Part shown: positions 13,797 through 16,478 of the stretch, piece by piece
How the letters are laid out: every line of letters starts with the position of its first letter
Position numbering within the stretch: position 1 is the stretch's first letter
DNA from: Bacteroidales bacterium
GTDB taxonomy: Bacteria > Bacteroidota > Bacteroidia > Bacteroidales > P3
Direction: 5' to 3'
Length of the DNA stretch: 16,478 nt
Assembly (NCBI GenBank): GCA_900769785.1
Contig: CAAGHV010000029.1
Span: 1 to 16,478 of the forward strand
Translations under genes and position numbers: made by a program
The notes under the pieces: generated by a model
Database searches by the model: none
What the model saw: the letters and a program-made list of their open reading frames with translations, nothing else
What the model was told of the DNA's origin: nothing

Positions 13797-15674
13797 TTAT
13801 TCATTATCTACTCGAAGATTATAGAGTACAAATTTCTGTCTATCCACGGTATTTGCACCCATATAAAAACGCAACACTTCGGCCGAAGGAAAGTCTCTAT
13901 CCAATATCACAGGGTCGAGCCTCATGTCTTTTCCGATGAAGTTTCGAAACTCGTCGGGCGATATTTCTCCAAGCCCTTTAAAACGGGTTATCTCGGCGTT
14001 GGATATTGTGTTTATAGCATTGATGCGCTCTTCTTCAGTGTAGCAATATATGGTTTTTTGTTTGTTGCGTACACGAAACAGCGGTGTCTGCAATATATAC
14101 ACATGTCCGGTCTTTACCAAGTCGGGGTAGAACTGTAAAAAGAATGTCAGCAACAACATACGTATGTGCATACCGTCGACATCGGCATCGGTGGCTATAA
14201 CAATATTGTTGTAACGAAGGTTTTCCAAACCGTCATCGATATTCAAAGCGCTATGCAAAAGGTTATACTCTTGGTTTTTGAATACCTTTACAAGTTCCTT
14301 GTTATAGCTATTGAATGGTTTTCCACGCAGGCTGAATACGGCTTGAGTGTTTACATCACGGCTTTTGGTGATGGAACCACTTGCCGAGTCTCCCTCGGTT
14401 ATAAATAGTGTTGTGGCCAATCGTTGTTCATGGTTGGTGTTGTAGTGTACCCTACAGTCGCGAAGCTTTCGGTTGTTTAGACTTGCTTTTTTGCTTGTTT
14501 CTTTGGTCAGCTTCTTTATTCCTGCTATATCCTTACGTTCTTTTTCAGATTGTAATATCTTTGCTTGCATGGCCTCGGCAGTTTGGGCATTGATGTGCAA
14601 ATAATTGTCGAGGTTTCGACCCACTATGTCGTTGATATAGTTTCTTACCGTAGGGCTGTTGTTTGGCTTGCCATCGCGGCTAGGCTCCATGTAGGTCGAG
14701 CTGAAGTTGGTCTTCGTTTGGTTTTTAAACTCCGGGTCCTGCACCCTTATGCTTAAAGCACACAAAATGTTTTGTCGCACATCACTAGGGTCGTACTCTT
14801 TTTTATAAAAGTCGCGTACTGTCTTTACTATAGCTTCGCGGAAAGCAGCTTGATGTGTACCTCCATCGGGGGTATACTGTCCGTTTACAAACGAATAATA
14901 TTCTTCTTTCGAGTATTGATTTTCCACATGAGTGAAAGCCACCTCAAAGTCACCCTCCTTTATATGTATGATAGGATAAAGGCGTTCGCCCTCCATATTA
15001 TTGTCCAACAAATCGACCAATCCGTTTTTGGAATAATAGCGTTGTCCGTTGTAGCGTAGTGTAAGGCCATGATTCAGATAAGCGTAGTTCCAAATGGAGC
15101 GTTCGATATAATCGTTTACAAAATGGTAGTCACCAAAACATTTGGCATCGGGTATAAACTCTACCAACGTTCCGTTTTCTTCTGTGGAAGGTTGCACCTC
15201 CATGTCTTCTACAAGTTTTCCTTCTGAAAAGACAGCTACCTTGGTTTGCCCATCGCGTACCGATTGTATTCTGAAATAGGACGACAAAGCATTTACGGCC
15301 TTGGTACCCACACCGTTCAGACCTATAGATTTTTGAAAAACTTTATTATCGTACTTACCACCGGTATTGAGCCTCGATACTGCCGTTACCAAACTACCGA
15401 AAGGAATTCCACGGCCATGGTCGCGGATACGTACTTTTTTCTCGGCAAAATCAACGGTAACTTCAATGGTTTTGCCATAGCCCATCGTAAATTCGTCGAT
15501 GGCATTGTCTATCACCTCCTTTATCAGGACGTATATACCATCGTCGTGCGAAGATCCATTACCCAATTTGCCAATGTACATTGTCGGCCTTAGCCTCAAA
15601 TGCTCCATGTCTTCCAAGTGTATAATGGAACTTTCGTCGTAATTAACGGGTTGTACTGTTACTGTTTCTTCCAT
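13797..15674 (-). CDS. parE: DNA topoisomerase IV subunit B
   Basis: The ATPase subunit of type IIA topoisomerase IV, which unlinks daughter chromosomes together with ParC. The GHKL ATPase shows Glu53 and Asn57 (KEVIDNAIDE), DHGRGIP (85-91) and the ATP lid GLNGVGTKAVNAL (118-130). The transducer domain has the QTK loop (319-321). The TOPRIM domain carries EGDSASGS (427-434), SLRGKPFNSY (448-457) and the metal site TDADVDG (495-501). At 625 residues it lacks the insert seen in proteobacterial GyrB. SLRGKPFNSY in place of PLRGKILN-type sequence fits the Bacteroidetes ParE branch rather than GyrB. The C-terminus ITRFKGLGEISPDEF is typical. parC is not in the window; the next gene leftward encodes the charged protein instead. 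Confidence 0.93.
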   Translation of the reverse strand: MEETVTVQPVNYDESSIIHLEDMEHLRLRPTMYIGKLGNGSSHDDGIYVLIKEVIDNAIDEFTMGYGKTIEVTVDFAEKKVRIRDHGRGIPFGSLVTAVSRLNTGGKYDNKVFQKSIGLNGVGTKAVNALSSYFRIQSVRDGQTKVAVFSEGKLVEDMEVQPSTEENGTLVEFIPDAKCFGDYHFVNDYIERSIWNYAYLNHGLTLRYNGQRYYSKNGLVDLLDNNMEGERLYPIIHIKEGDFEVAFTHVENQYSKEEYYSFVNGQYTPDGGTHQAAFREAIVKTVRDFYKKEYDPSDVRQNILCALSIRVQDPEFKNQTKTNFSSTYMEPSRDGKPNNSPTVRNYINDIVGRNLDNYLHINAQTAEAMQAKILQSEKERKDIAGIKKLTKETSKKASLNNRKLRDCRVHYNTNHEQRLATTLFITEGDSASGSITKSRDVNTQAVFSLRGKPFNSYNKELVKVFKNQEYNLLHSALNIDDGLENLRYNNIVIATDADVDGMHIRMLLLTFFLQFYPDLVKTGHVYILQTPLFRVRNKQKTIYCYTEEERINAINTISNAEITRFKGLGEISPDEFRNFIGKDMRLDPVILDRDFPSAEVLRFYMGANTVDRQKFVLYNLRVDNE

Positions 15675-15726
15675 AAAAGGCTAATATTTCGATTGTTTGT
15701 ATTTGCTATATCAATTATTCGGTGTG

Positions 15727-15734
15727 CAAAATTA
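15727..15734 (-). promoter_or_regulatory. -7 box of the parE promoter
   Basis: The minus strand reads TAATTTTG (15734-15727), an exact TAnnTTTG. No TTG is seen at the -33 spacing. Transcription would start near 15721, leaving a leader of about 45 nt before the parE ATG at 15674. Confidence 0.45.
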
Positions 15735-15841
15735 CGTAATAAATGCTAGTTTATTTCATTTATAGAAAAATATTTTTTCAACACCTTATTTTTGAAAACT
15801 TATCCATCTATCCGTTTTGTTATATTATTGATCAGAGAGAC

Positions 15842-15949
15842 ATGAAAAAAGACTTTGCTTCCCCTCTATTTACTAATAGTTTCACAACGCAAAAGAATGA
15901 TAAGATAGTCCGAATGCGGAAGATGGCTTTAGCAAATGCTGACTTATAA
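15842..15949 (+). CDS. Possible 35-residue peptide
   Basis: A short frame with an ATG preceded by an AGAGAGA stretch that could act as a ribosome site, ending in TAA. The peptide starts MKKDFASPLF and ends MRKMALANADL. It is basic, with no membrane segment. I recognise no family, and no good promoter lies directly upstream. It may be a small real gene, a decayed fragment or chance. It is the only candidate in the 15735-16161 stretch. Confidence 0.2.
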   Translation: MKKDFASPLFTNSFTTQKNDKIVRMRKMALANADL

Positions 15950-16161
15950 ATCCAAATCGGTCGTTAGTATTCCTGTACATTTATGCATATAAGTGTTTAT
16001 CAACGTATTGTATATAACAGTTTCTAAATATAGTCTTTAGAAATTACTCAACATCAAAGATTGAATATTCCTTGATTATATTAGGGAAATATGCAATAAA
16101 ATAGGCAGTGTGGCGTTTAATGCCGGTACACTACATATTAATATATATAACAAAAAAACTG
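15950..16161. other. AT-rich leader region with two inverted repeats
   Basis: No gene is visible. TTTCTAAA (16021-16028) pairs with TTTAGAAA (16036-16043) around a 7-nt loop. AGTGTGGC (16107-16114) pairs with GCC (16122-16124) and ACACT (16128-16132) with a 3-nt bulge, 29 bp before the PHP gene. The second could be a leader structure. No exact TAnnTTTG box was found on the + strand here. Confidence 0.4.
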
Positions 16162-16478
16162 ATGATTAAAGCTAACTATCATACTCATTCGTGCTATTGC
16201 GACGGCAAGGAGACCCTTCGCCAATATGTAGAAACGGCTGTAGAACGGGGTTTTACACATTTGGGATTTTCGGGTCATGCTCCGGTTCCGTTTGAAAACT
16301 CTTTTGCCATTGCAAACAATAGGTATCTTGATTATTGTAACGAAGTAAGGCTACTGAAAGAAGAATTTGCCGGTAGGATGAAGATTTTTCTTGGTTTGGA
16401 GATTGATTATATACCGGGTGTGTTGGACAATTTCGAGCCGCTTGTGGCAATGGGCGGTCTCGACTACTGCATCGGTTC
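16162..16478 (+). CDS. hisK: PHP-family histidinol-phosphatase, 5' part
   Basis: The first 105 codons of a gene that continues past the window. The product begins MIKANYHTHSCYCDG, with the PHP metal-binding motif HTH (7-9) and Asp14, followed by GFSGHAPVP with the conserved His near 39 and GLEIDY with a metal-binding Glu near 83. This layout matches the HisK-type histidinol-phosphatase (HisJ family) that removes phosphate from histidinol phosphate, the penultimate step in histidine synthesis. Other PHP phosphoesterases share the motifs, so the substrate is probable rather than proven. The start at 16162 puts HTH at the N-terminus as in relatives, with an A-rich upstream stretch. The gene is truncated only by the window edge. 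No his genes are adjacent. Confidence 0.8.
   Translation, partial: MIKANYHTHSCYCDGKETLRQYVETAVERGFTHLGFSGHAPVPFENSFAIANNRYLDYCNEVRLLKEEFAGRMKIFLGLEIDYIPGVLDNFEPLVAMGGLDYCIG

Noticed and set aside
13797..15674. Alternative call as GyrB
   Set aside because: SLRGKPFNSY and the C-terminal sequence fit the Bacteroidetes ParE branch better; a separate gyrB is expected elsewhere.
15743..15949. Longer 68-residue version of the small rightward frame
   Set aside because: The upstream part is AT-rich, overlaps the parE promoter region and has no supporting start signal; only the ATG at 15842 has a plausible upstream site.

Overview
The window is chromosomal DNA of a member of the Bacteroidetes, most likely order Bacteroidales; the genus cannot be fixed from the sequence. 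The evidence is a transcription terminator factor Rho with a long N-terminal insertion, a topoisomerase IV B subunit of the Bacteroidetes type (SLRGKPFNSY where GyrB has a PLRGK motif), several matches to the Bacteroides -7 promoter box TAnnTTTG, AT-rich DNA with frequent ATA isoleucine codons, and starts preceded by A-rich sequence rather than strong Shine-Dalgarno sites. No phage, insertion sequence, CRISPR array or defence island is visible. Most of the window is housekeeping, and the less ordinary material lies between the genes and in two disordered proteins.

Layout. Positions 1-788 hold no convincing protein gene. They contain degenerate 8-bp tandem arrays, a large imperfect palindrome, a Bacteroides-type promoter facing right, a possible structured RNA, and the terminator of the leftward operon. 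Positions 789-5833 form a tight leftward operon (transcribed rarD, secreted EEP-family hydrolase, MORN-type lipoprotein, cca, miaA) with gaps of 2-32 bp. It joins envelope or transport functions to two tRNA-maturation enzymes. A divergent intergenic region (5834-6174) separates it from rightward rho, followed by a small helical protein of unknown function and a hairpin terminator.

Positions 8440-8849 are an AT-rich regulatory-looking region with five imperfect 22-bp direct repeats and a terminator-like hairpin. It leads into a rightward operon: an exported protein of uninterrupted TPRs, an MtaD-like adenosine-family deaminase, and an oligopeptide-binding type lipoprotein whose start codon overlaps the mtaD stop. 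This operon converges at a bidirectional terminator (12908-12948) on a leftward pair: parE, then a highly charged protein with an acidic middle and a lysine/proline-rich tail that has its own promoter. After a further gene-poor stretch, the right edge carries the first 105 codons of a PHP-family histidinol phosphatase.

Functional links. MiaA and CCA transferase both mature tRNA. The MtaD-like enzyme would salvage methylthioadenosine or S-adenosylhomocysteine. Rho and topoisomerase IV are core nucleic-acid machines, and Rho and the protein beside ParE both carry long disordered charged regions. The best candidates for something undescribed are the charged protein beside ParE, the 22-bp repeat region before the TPR gene, and the repeat/ncRNA region at the left edge. 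None is proven by sequence alone.
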